Part shown: piece after piece, positions 1 through 6,960 of the stretch
Position numbering within the stretch: the stretch's first letter is position 1
Layout: the number at the start of each line of letters is the position of its first letter
Source of the DNA: Nesterenkonia sandarakina
GTDB lineage: Bacteria > Actinomycetota > Actinomycetes > Actinomycetales > Micrococcaceae
Direction: 5' to 3'
Length of the DNA: 64,000 bases
Assembly (NCBI RefSeq): GCF_013410215.1
Contig: NZ_JACCFQ010000001.1
Span: 1,798,001-1,862,000 of the forward strand
The notes under the pieces: generated by a model
What the model saw: the letters and a program-made list of their open reading frames with translations, nothing else
The model's database searches: none
Told to the model about the DNA's origin: nothing
Translations under genes and position numbers: made by a program

Positions 1-1346
1 ATGGTCGGCAGGTTCGCCGAGGCGGCCACCGCGAAGGCCAGCGCCACCAGGAACGCCACGTTCTGACCCTGTGCCCCGATCCCGCCGAGGATCGCGAGGA
101 TCCCGACCACGATCACGGTCATCTTCGCGGCCTTGACCTCACCGGCGGAGTCGATCTTGCCCTTCTTGATGACCTGGGCGTAGACGTCGTGGGCGAAGGA
201 GGCCGAGGCCGTGATGGTCAGCCCGGCGACCACCGCGAGGATGGTGGCGAAGGCGACGGCGGCGATGAAGCCCAGCAGGAGGGTTCCGCCGAGTTCGTAG
301 GCCAGCAGCGGTGCCGCTGAGTTCTGACCGCCCGGGGCCGCCAGGATCGTCTCGGTGTCCAGCAGGGCTGCTGCGCCGTAGCCCAGCACCAGGGTGAACA
401 GGTAGAACGCGCCGATCAGGGCGATGGCGACCACCACAGACTTGCGTGCGTCCTTGGCGGTGGGCACCGTGTAGAAGCGGATCAGCACGTGCGGCAGGGC
501 GGCGGTGCCCAGCACCAGGGCGATGCCCAGGGACATGAAGTCCAGCTTGGTGAACAGGTCGGCGCCGTACTGCAGGCCCGGTTCGAGCAGAGCAGCCTCG
601 CCGGTGTTCTCCACCGCGCCGCCGAGCAGCTCGGAGAAGTTGAAGCCGTAGAGGGCCAGGACCCAGATGGTCATCACCGCGGAGCCCGCGATCAGCAGGG
701 TGGCCTTGATGATCTGCACCCAGGTGGTGCCCTTCATGCCGCCGATGAAGACGTAGAAGATCATCAGCGCGCCGACCACGGCGATGATCAGTGACTGGCC
801 GACCCCGCTGTCGATGCCCAGCAGCAGCGAGACCAGCGCGCCGGCGCCGGCCATCTGGGCCAGCAGGTAGAAGAGGCAGACCGCCAGGGTGGAGATCGCC
901 GCAGCGATCCGGACCGGCTGCTGGCGCAGACGGAAGCTGAGCACGTCGGCCATCGTGAACTTGCCGGTGTTGCGCATCAGCTCGGCGACCAGCAGCAGGG
1001 CGATCAGCCAGGCCACGAGGAAGCCTATGGAGTAGAGGAAGCCGTCGTATCCGTAGATCGCGATGGCGCCCACGATGCCGAGGAAGGAGGCCGCGGAGAG
1101 GTAGTCCCCGGCGATCGCCGTGCCGTTCTGGGTGCCTGAGAAGGAGCGTCCGCCGGCGTAGTAGTCGGCGGCGGTGCTGGTGTTCTTCGATGCGCGGATC
1201 ACGAAGAACAGCGTGACGCCGACGAAGACCAGGAAGATCGCGATGTTCGCCAGGGGACTGCCCACGTCGGAGCCGGCCTCGGCGGCCGCGGTGGCCAGCG
1301 GCAGCCCGGCCGCCTCGGAGCTGGTTGCGTTGATCAGGGAGTTCAT
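1..1346 (-). CDS. actP: Sodium:solute symporter, acetate permease type (3' part missing)
   Basis: Integral membrane sodium/solute symporter of the SSS family, closest in character to cation/acetate symporters (ActP/MctC). The reading frame is open from the start at 1346 to the window edge, so the C-terminus lies outside. About 448 residues are visible, with many hydrophobic segments and the family-typical stretch SGTQNGTAIAGDYLSAASFLG near residues 50-70, followed by a long series of membrane helices. Its ATG overlaps the TGA of the DUF485 gene (ATGA), the usual yjcH-actP pairing. Likely imports acetate, propionate or pyruvate. The substrate is inferred from family and partner only. Confidence 0.9.
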   Translation of the reverse strand, partial: MNSLINATSSEAAGLPLATAAAEAGSDVGSPLANIAIFLVFVGVTLFFVIRASKNTSTAADYYAGGRSFSGTQNGTAIAGDYLSAASFLGIVGAIAIYGYDGFLYSIGFLVAWLIALLLVAELMRNTGKFTMADVLSFRLRQQPVRIAAAISTLAVCLFYLLAQMAGAGALVSLLLGIDSGVGQSLIIAVVGALMIFYVFIGGMKGTTWVQIIKATLLIAGSAVMTIWVLALYGFNFSELLGGAVENTGEAALLEPGLQYGADLFTKLDFMSLGIALVLGTAALPHVLIRFYTVPTAKDARKSVVVAIALIGAFYLFTLVLGYGAAALLDTETILAAPGGQNSAAPLLAYELGGTLLLGFIAAVAFATILAVVAGLTITASASFAHDVYAQVIKKGKIDSAGEVKAAKMTVIVVGILAILGGIGAQGQNVAFLVALAFAVAASANLPT

Positions 1347-1708
1347 CAGTGCTTGTCCTCCTCAGGAAGGCCCGCGCCCCGGGCTTCGAGCTCGGTGCGC
1401 AGCGCCGAGGATTTGGGGTCCATCTTCGAGTTGCTGAACCAGACGTAGAGACCGGTGATCACGAACGTGGTGAGGAACTGCGCGAGTCCGAGCACCAGGC
1501 CGAGGTTGATGTTCCCCCAGACCGGGATCGCCATCACGTCGGGGAAGAACGCGGCGACCAGCACGAATGCGATGTACCAGATCAGGAAAAACGCGGTCAT
1601 CGGGAAGACGAAGCTCCGATGCGTCCTGCGAAGCTCCTGGAAGTCTTCGCGCGCCTGCACCTCCTGGTAGTCAACAGGCCCCGCATTGGGGGCATCGACC
1701 TGTGTCAT
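1346..1708 (-). CDS. DUF485 family small membrane protein
   Basis: 120-residue protein of the DUF485 (YjcH-like) family that accompanies ActP-type symporters. It has an N-terminal soluble part, the motif ELRRTHRSFVFPMTAFFL near residues 20-37, and two membrane helices (about 31-52 and 67-90). The start chosen is ATG 1708, with AAGGAG five bases upstream. An in-frame ATG at 1756 with GGAGG nine bases upstream would add 16 residues and cannot be excluded. It is translationally coupled to the downstream symporter. Its biochemical role is not established in general; it probably stabilises or modulates the transporter. Confidence 0.85.
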   Translation of the reverse strand: MTQVDAPNAGPVDYQEVQAREDFQELRRTHRSFVFPMTAFFLIWYIAFVLVAAFFPDVMAIPVWGNINLGLVLGLAQFLTTFVITGLYVWFSNSKMDPKSSALRTELEARGAGLPEEDKH

Positions 1709-1779
1709 GACGACTCCTTCGGATTGCGTCGGCACGCCGCAGCGGGCCTCGGTCATGGTGGTGTACCTCCAGAGTGCAG

Positions 1780-1795
1780 TGTGATCCGGGTCACT
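1780..1795. promoter_or_regulatory. CRP/GlxR-like operator
   Basis: The sequence TGTGA-TCCGGG-TCACT matches the TGTGA-N6-TCACA consensus of CRP/GlxR-type regulators at 9 of 10 defined bases. It lies 71 bases upstream of the DUF485-actP start used here, in the divergent region shared with the lytS-type kinase gene. Acetate uptake genes are classical CRP/GlxR targets in actinobacteria, which fits the neighbour. Prediction only. Confidence 0.5.
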
Positions 1796-1817
1796 GTCGC
1801 GCTCGTGGCCGGTCTGT

Positions 1818-1849
1818 GCGATGAGCGGCACCGGATAAGCGATGAGTGG
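1818..1849. promoter_or_regulatory. Direct-repeat pair, candidate LytTR operator
   Basis: Two 11-base direct repeats GCGATGAG[C/T]GG start at 1818 and 1839, exactly 21 bases apart (two helical turns). LytTR response regulators typically bind paired direct repeats with this periodicity. The pair lies between the divergent DUF485-actP and lytS/lytTR operons, and a LytTR regulator is encoded next door. Binding is inferred. Confidence 0.4.
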
Positions 1850-1921
1850 TCGTCCTCGGGTGAGGTGGACCGGCCGTGAGCTGTGCAACAGATCCGCGCG
1901 CGGGCTCATAGGATGAGGGCG

Positions 1922-2830
1922 ATGAACTTCCTGGCAGAGCTCGGCCCCCTGGTGCTTGCCCTGGCCCTGTTGGCTGGGGTGGTGCTGGCTGCCGTCCTGC
2001 TCTACCGCACCCACGACGACGACGCCGGCCCCGCCTCCGCGCGCCAGGCGGTGATCTCTCCAGAGATCCGGGAACAGCTCAGCGAGGCCGAAGAGTCGCT
2101 GCGCCGTCAGCTGGTGGAGGCGGAGCTGCGGTCGCTGCGCGCGCAGATCTCCCCGCATTTCATCTACAACAGCCTCAACGCCATCGCCGCGAGCATCCCC
2201 ACCGACCCGGTCCGGGCCCGCGAGCTGGTGCTCGACTTCGCCGATTTCACCCGGTACAGCCTGCGTGCCGAGGGGGAGTACACGACACTGCGCGAGGAGC
2301 TCACCGCCGTGGAGAGCTATGTGCTCCTGGAGAAGGCCCGCTTCGGGGAGCGGATCCAGGTGAAGCTGCAGATCGCTCCGGAGGTGCTCGGAGTCCAGAT
2401 CCCCTTCCTCGCCGTGCAGCCCCTGGTGGAGAACGCGGTGCGGCACGGAGTCGACTCTGACACCGGCTCCGGGACGGTCTGGCTGCGCGCCGCGGACACC
2501 GCCACCCATGCGGAGATCAGCGTGGAGGATGACGGTCCTGGTGCGGACCCGGAGGCGATCCGCCAGGTGCTCCACGGCGCGGCCGGCAATGCGCACATCG
2601 GGGTGCGCAATGTGGATCTTCGACTGCGTCAGGCCTACGGCGCCGCTGCCGGGCTCGTGGTGGAGACCGCCCCCGGAGCCGGGATGAGGGTCTCTATGCG
2701 GGTCCCGAAGTTCCAGCCCGACCCGGTGCACTCCGACCCGGTGCGGACCGAGTCGCCGAACGTCCAGCGTCAGCCGGTGACACAGTCCCCGCCGGCCCGG
2801 CAGCCAGGCAAGGATCTGGGAGCGTCATGA
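1922..2830 (+). CDS. LytS/YehU-type sensor histidine kinase
   Basis: 302-residue membrane histidine kinase of the His_kinase (PF06580) class. One N-terminal membrane helix (about residues 6-26) is followed by a short linker, the phosphoacceptor region ISPHFIYNSLN with His79, and a HATPase domain with an N-box (LVENAVRHG, about 169-177) and a G-box (DDGPGAD, about 202-208). There is no periplasmic or GAF sensor domain, so input may come through the membrane segment or a partner transporter. Start ATG 1922 sits just after a TAGGAT -10-like hexamer (1909-1914), suggesting a leaderless transcript; ATG 1913 is an alternative. It overlaps the response regulator gene by four bases. Confidence 0.88.
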   Translation: MNFLAELGPLVLALALLAGVVLAAVLLYRTHDDDAGPASARQAVISPEIREQLSEAEESLRRQLVEAELRSLRAQISPHFIYNSLNAIAASIPTDPVRARELVLDFADFTRYSLRAEGEYTTLREELTAVESYVLLEKARFGERIQVKLQIAPEVLGVQIPFLAVQPLVENAVRHGVDSDTGSGTVWLRAADTATHAEISVEDDGPGADPEAIRQVLHGAAGNAHIGVRNVDLRLRQAYGAAAGLVVETAPGAGMRVSMRVPKFQPDPVHSDPVRTESPNVQRQPVTQSPPARQPGKDLGAS

Positions 2831-3588
2831 CAGATGCCGCTATGCGTCCCCCGGGTCTGAGCATCCTGGTGGTGGACGACGAGCCGCTCGCGGTCTCGCA
2901 GATGACGTGGCTGCTTGCCGCCGAGCCGCAGGCCGGGGAGGTCTTCACCGCCACCGATGCGCGCAGCGCCGAACAGGAGCTTCAGCGACGACGCATCGAT
3001 GTGGTGCTGCTGGACATCCATATGCCCGGGATGAGCGGACTCGGCCTGGCCCGGAGGCTGCGGGATCAGCCATCAGCTGCAGTGCAGGCCGGGCCTGGGC
3101 CGCAGGTGATCTTCGTGACCGCAGACGCCCATCCCGCGGTGGAGGCCTTCGAGCTGGAGGCCCGGGACTACCTGCTCAAACCGGTGCGCGCGCAGCGCCT
3201 GGCCGAGGCGCTGCGGCGTGCGACGGCGGCGCGCGAGGCCGCCGAGCAGGAGCGGCAGGAATCCCCCCGGGTCTCGGTGCTCCAGGGTGACTCCACGGTG
3301 CTGATCGCGCTGCAGGACATCCGCTGGGTGCAGGCGCACGGGGACTATGCGCGGCTGCACACCCATGCCGGGGCCTATCTGCTGCGGACGCCGCTGGCCG
3401 AGCTGGCCGAAGCGTGGCAGGAGCACGGGTTCCTGCGCACCCACCGATCCTCCCTGGTCAACGTGGCGCACGTGCAGAAGGTGACCCGCAGACAGGGGCA
3501 CATGATCATCGAAGTCCCCGGCGCTGAGCTGGAGGTCAGTCGACGCCTGATGCCGCAGGTGCGCGAACGCCTGGAAGCCGGTCGCTGA
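2827..3588 (+). CDS. LytTR family response regulator
   Basis: 253-residue two-component response regulator. The N-terminal receiver domain has the acidic pair in VVDDEP (about residues 16-18), phosphoacceptor Asp63 in LLDIHMPGMSG, and Lys in YLLKPV. The C-terminal LytTR DNA-binding domain spans about 150-250 (IRWVQAHGDYARLHT and FLRTHRSSLVNVAHV are typical). It is translationally coupled to the upstream kinase (ATGA) and to the downstream membrane gene (TGATG), so kinase, regulator and transporter form one operon. Probable targets are the adjacent symporter genes, by analogy with BtsSR/YpdAB-type systems controlling carboxylate uptake. Confidence 0.9.
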   Translation: MTDAAMRPPGLSILVVDDEPLAVSQMTWLLAAEPQAGEVFTATDARSAEQELQRRRIDVVLLDIHMPGMSGLGLARRLRDQPSAAVQAGPGPQVIFVTADAHPAVEAFELEARDYLLKPVRAQRLAEALRRATAAREAAEQERQESPRVSVLQGDSTVLIALQDIRWVQAHGDYARLHTHAGAYLLRTPLAELAEAWQEHGFLRTHRSSLVNVAHVQKVTRRQGHMIIEVPGAELEVSRRLMPQVRERLEAGR

Positions 3589-4067
3589 TGCCCCAGCCAA
3601 CCGAGCCACCCCAGACACCCCAGACACCCGCGCCACCCCAGCCACCCCAGCCCCGCACCCCCGGCTCCGCCGTCGGGCGGGTTCCAGTCCACGGTCCGCA
3701 GTCGGTGCCCACGGTCCGGGAAGCCCTGCTGACCCGGGAGCAGGCCGCCGATCACGCGCGCAGCGCAGGACAGGACTCGGATCAGCGCTCCCACGCGGTG
3801 CGCTGCCTGATCCGGGCGCAGCTTCGGCTCGCGCTGACCCTCGGCGTCGGATTCTTCTGCACCGTCGTGCTGATCGCGCTGCTGCTGGTGAGCACCGGCG
3901 TCGGGGAGCTCACGGTCTGGGGCGTCCCGCTGGCCTGGGCAGTCCCTGGAGTCGGATTCTTCCCGGTCCTGCTGGGCCTGGCCTACTGGTATCGCCGGCG
4001 CGCCGAGGCCAACGAACGACTGTGGGCCGAGACGCTCGGACTCCAGGTGAAACAGGCTGGCCGGTGA
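3588..4067 (+). CDS. Two-helix membrane protein, DUF485-like by position
   Basis: 159-residue protein. Residues 1-70 are Pro/Thr/Gln-rich and hydrophilic; two membrane helices follow (about 83-105 and 113-135) and then a charged tail (YRRRAEANERLW). It sits between the LytTR regulator and an SSS symporter, overlapping both (TGATG and GTGA). That is the position a DUF485 partner occupies in the opposite operon. I do not recognise a named family from sequence alone. A role as a symporter accessory protein is an inference from topology and context. Confidence 0.75.
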   Translation: MPQPTEPPQTPQTPAPPQPPQPRTPGSAVGRVPVHGPQSVPTVREALLTREQAADHARSAGQDSDQRSHAVRCLIRAQLRLALTLGVGFFCTVVLIALLLVSTGVGELTVWGVPLAWAVPGVGFFPVLLGLAYWYRRRAEANERLWAETLGLQVKQAGR

Positions 4068-5590
4068 CCGGGGAGCAGATCACCGTGCTGGGCGCCGTCG
4101 CCCTGGTGTGCGCGGTGACCCTTCTGCTGGGCGGGCCGGGATTCTCCCGCAGCACCGGAGACTTCTTCGTGGCCTCACGCCGGGTCCCGCCCTGGATGAA
4201 CGCCTCGGCGATCGCCGGGGAGTTCCTCTCCGCAGCCAGCTTCCTCGGGGTGGGAGGCCTGATCCTGGCGCACGGGACCTACGGACTGTGGTTCCCGGTG
4301 GGCTACACCGCAGGGTTCCTCGTCGTGCTGCTCTTCATGGCCGCGCCGCTGCGCAGATCCGGGGCCTACACGATCCCGGACTTCGTGGTGCTGCGCTTCC
4401 GCTCCGCGCTGATGCGCCGCATGACGGTGATCGTGGTGGTCGCCGCGGGCTGGCTCTACATCGTGCCGCAGCTGCACGGGGCCTCCATCGCGCTCTCCGC
4501 CACCGGCGGGGCACCCGGCTGGGTGGGGCCGCTGCTGGTCGCCCTGGTGGTGCTCTTCGTGGTGCTCACCGGCGGGATGCGCTCGGTGACCCTCGCCCAG
4601 GCGGTGCAGTACTGGGTCAAGCTCACTGCTCTGCTGGTGCCCACGATCTTCATCCTGCTCCAGGTCGGGATCTGGGACCGGCTGGAGCTGCCAGAGTTCC
4701 ATGGCGCCTGGTCGGCGGGGCTGGCGGCAGCCGGGGCGCCCAGCGATGCCTGGGGTGAGCTCTCACGCAGCCTCTCGGTGCTGGTGGCACTGATGATGGG
4801 AACCCTTGGGCTGCCCCACGTGCTGGTCCGCTTCTACACCAACCCCGACGGCGGCGCCGCCCGCCGCACCACCACCTTCCTGCTGGGCCTGCTCGCACTG
4901 TTCTACCTGCTGCCGGTGGTGCTCGGCGTGATCGCCCGGATGGTCTGGGGCACGGCGACGGCGGCCGGTGAGCTCGCCGGGACCGGGGGACTCAGCCACG
5001 ACACCGCCATCCTGAGGCTGCCCTCGGCGGTCTTCGACGGTCTCGCCAGCGATATGCTCACCGCGCTGATCGCCGGGGGAGCCTTCGCCGCGTTCCTCTC
5101 CACGACCTCGGGTCTGGTGGTCTCGGTCTCCGGGGTGCTCTCCCAGGAGTTCTTCTCCGGCACGGTGCGCGGGTTCCGGCTCGGTGCGCTGCTGGCGATC
5201 GCCGTGCCGCTGGTGGTGGGCTCTGCGACCTCCGAGCTTGCCCTGGCCGGCGCGGTGGCGATGGTCTTCACGTTCACCGCCTCGGCGCTGGCTCCGGTGA
5301 TGCTGCTCGGGGTGTGGTGGCGCGGGCTCACCGCCCAGGGCGCGTTCTGGGGCATGCTGGTCGGTGCGCTCAGCGCGCTCCTCGCCCAGGTGCTGGGACT
5401 TGCGCTGGGGGAGGGTCCGGTCCAGGACGGGCCGCTGCAGCTGCTGGTCTCACCGGCGCTGTGGTGCGTCCCGCTGGCCTTCCTGGTGACCGTGCTGGTC
5501 AGCCGGTTCGGACCCGGGCAGCCGCCGGGCCACACCGAGGCGGTCATGCAGCGGCTGCACACCCCGGAGGTCACCGCCCAGCGCAGCTGA
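4064..5590 (+). CDS. Sodium:solute symporter, cation/acetate symporter type
   Basis: 508-residue SSS-family transporter with about 13 hydrophobic segments. GTG start at 4064 overlaps the upstream stop (GTGA); a longer in-frame start at 4022 would sit inside the upstream gene and lacks a ribosome site. Typical motifs include DFFVASRRVPPWMNASAIAGE near residues 30-50 and the SGAYTIPDF segment near 103-111. It is the last gene of the kinase-regulator operon. It is a second ActP-like symporter besides the one at 1-1346, so the system probably tunes uptake of short carboxylates. Substrate not determinable here. Confidence 0.88.
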   Translation: MTGEQITVLGAVALVCAVTLLLGGPGFSRSTGDFFVASRRVPPWMNASAIAGEFLSAASFLGVGGLILAHGTYGLWFPVGYTAGFLVVLLFMAAPLRRSGAYTIPDFVVLRFRSALMRRMTVIVVVAAGWLYIVPQLHGASIALSATGGAPGWVGPLLVALVVLFVVLTGGMRSVTLAQAVQYWVKLTALLVPTIFILLQVGIWDRLELPEFHGAWSAGLAAAGAPSDAWGELSRSLSVLVALMMGTLGLPHVLVRFYTNPDGGAARRTTTFLLGLLALFYLLPVVLGVIARMVWGTATAAGELAGTGGLSHDTAILRLPSAVFDGLASDMLTALIAGGAFAAFLSTTSGLVVSVSGVLSQEFFSGTVRGFRLGALLAIAVPLVVGSATSELALAGAVAMVFTFTASALAPVMLLGVWWRGLTAQGAFWGMLVGALSALLAQVLGLALGEGPVQDGPLQLLVSPALWCVPLAFLVTVLVSRFGPGQPPGHTEAVMQRLHTPEVTAQRS

Positions 5591-5602
5591 GGCGCAGCGC
5601 CA

Positions 5603-5692
5603 GACGAGGCCCGGTCCGGGCCCCGACAGGACGAGACCCGGCCCGGGCCCCCACAGGACGAGGCCCCGCCCGGGCCCCGGGCAAGACGAGAC
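5603..5692. repeat. 27-bp tandem repeat between convergent genes
   Basis: Three consecutive units begin GACGAG at 5603, 5630 and 5657 (27, 27 and 28 bases), followed by a partial unit at 5685. Each unit carries a GC palindrome of the form GCCCGGnCCGGGC and could fold as a hairpin. The array fills the gap between the convergent symporter and oxidoreductase genes, so it may act as a bidirectional transcription barrier. The array is minisatellite-like. Confidence 0.75.
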
Positions 5693-6751
5693 TCAGCGCA
5701 GCCGGGGCTCGCCGGGGTAGCGCAGACCGATCTGCGACCGGATCTCGTCCAGAGTGCCCATGATCCGCACCGAGTCGTCTACGCTGAGCCGCTCTCCGGT
5801 GAGCGCGCCGCGGGTCACATAGTCCTCGGCGGCGAGCGCCTGATGCTGCATGCCCACGCCCTGCCGGGGGGACTCGTAGCGCTCCACGAGTGTGCCGTCG
5901 GCGGCGCGGTGGCTGAAGTCGGCAGAGGTGTACCAGACACCATCGATGTCGATCCGGCCCTCGGAGCCCACGATATGGGCGGTGTTGGGACCCTTCGCGC
6001 GCGAGGAGGTCGTCGTCGTCGAGAGTGCCCCGGAGAGGTGAGTCATCACGGTGGCGACCTCGGTGTCCGCGCCGGTGGCGCCGAAGTGTGCGGCCGCCTG
6101 GATGCTGATCGGCTCACCGAGGATGTCCCAGGCGAAGGAGACCGGGTAGACGCCCAGGTCCAGGAGGGCGCCCCCGCCGAGCTCCAGGGCGTTGATCCGG
6201 TGCTCCGGGTCCGTGGGCAGCGACTGGGTGTGGTCCGCGAACACGGTGCGGACCTCCCCGATGCCCCCGGCATCGATGATCTCGTGGATCCGGCGCATAT
6301 GCGGCAGGTATCGGGTCCACATTGCCTCCATGACCAGCAGCCCCCGGCGCGCGGCGATCTCGCGCAGCTCCACGGCCTCGGCCCGGTTGAGCGTGAACGG
6401 CTTCTCCACGAGCACGTGTTTGCCCGCCTCCAGGGCCATCCCGGCGGTCTCGCGGTGCATCGGGTGCGGAGTGGCCACGTAGACGATGTCCACCTCGGGG
6501 TCCGCCACCAGCGCCTGATAGCTCTCGTGGGCGCGGGGGATCCCGTAGGTGGTGGCGAAGCGCTGCGCGGACTCCAGCGAGCGCGAGCCCACGGCGCGCA
6601 CGTTGAGCCCGGCGAGCAGGGCGTCTGCGGTGAACTGCCCGGCGATGAATCCGGTGGCCAGGATGCCCCAGCGCAGCCCGCTGGGTCGGGTGGTGCCCGT
6701 GCTCTGGGGGAATTCCTCGGTTGCCGGCGGTGTTGTCTGGCTCACAGTCAT
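5693..6751 (-). CDS. Gfo/Idh/MocA family oxidoreductase
   Basis: 352-residue NAD(P)-dependent dehydrogenase of the Gfo/Idh/MocA family. An N-terminal Rossmann fold starts near residue 28 (GILATGFIAGQFTADAL), and the family EKPF motif with the catalytic-type Lys (HVLVEKPFTLN) lies near residue 120. The C-terminal alpha/beta substrate domain includes GGGALLDLGVYPVSFAW. It closely resembles actinobacterial members annotated as dehydrogenases of trans-dihydrodiol or sugar type; the substrate is unknown. It is monocistronic and convergent with the symporter gene across a tandem repeat. Confidence 0.88.
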   Translation of the reverse strand: MTVSQTTPPATEEFPQSTGTTRPSGLRWGILATGFIAGQFTADALLAGLNVRAVGSRSLESAQRFATTYGIPRAHESYQALVADPEVDIVYVATPHPMHRETAGMALEAGKHVLVEKPFTLNRAEAVELREIAARRGLLVMEAMWTRYLPHMRRIHEIIDAGGIGEVRTVFADHTQSLPTDPEHRINALELGGGALLDLGVYPVSFAWDILGEPISIQAAAHFGATGADTEVATVMTHLSGALSTTTTSSRAKGPNTAHIVGSEGRIDIDGVWYTSADFSHRAADGTLVERYESPRQGVGMQHQALAAEDYVTRGALTGERLSVDDSVRIMGTLDEIRSQIGLRYPGEPRLR

Positions 6752-6857
6752 GGGGCCGAGAATACACCGAGCAGGAGTTTTCCTGGGGCAACTAATTCGG
6801 ACATCGGTCCGCCAGTCGGTGAAACCCTAGGGTGGGACCCCAGGGTCGAGCACCGGG

Positions 6858-6877
6858 TATAGACAATAGTCTCTATA
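6858..6877. promoter_or_regulatory. AT-rich imperfect palindrome in divergent promoter region
   Basis: TATAGA (6858-6863) and TCTATA (6872-6877) are inverted arms around an 8-base centre. They form an unusually AT-rich island in the 209-base divergent gap between the oxidoreductase and the glycosyltransferase operon. It could be a -10 region, an operator or both. No regulator can be assigned. Confidence 0.35.
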
Positions 6878-6960
6878 TCGCACCAGGGTCCGCCGGACCG
6901 TTCACCGGCGGACCCACCCTCTTCGCAGGTCCCCCTGCCTGAGCCTGAGGATGTCTCCCC

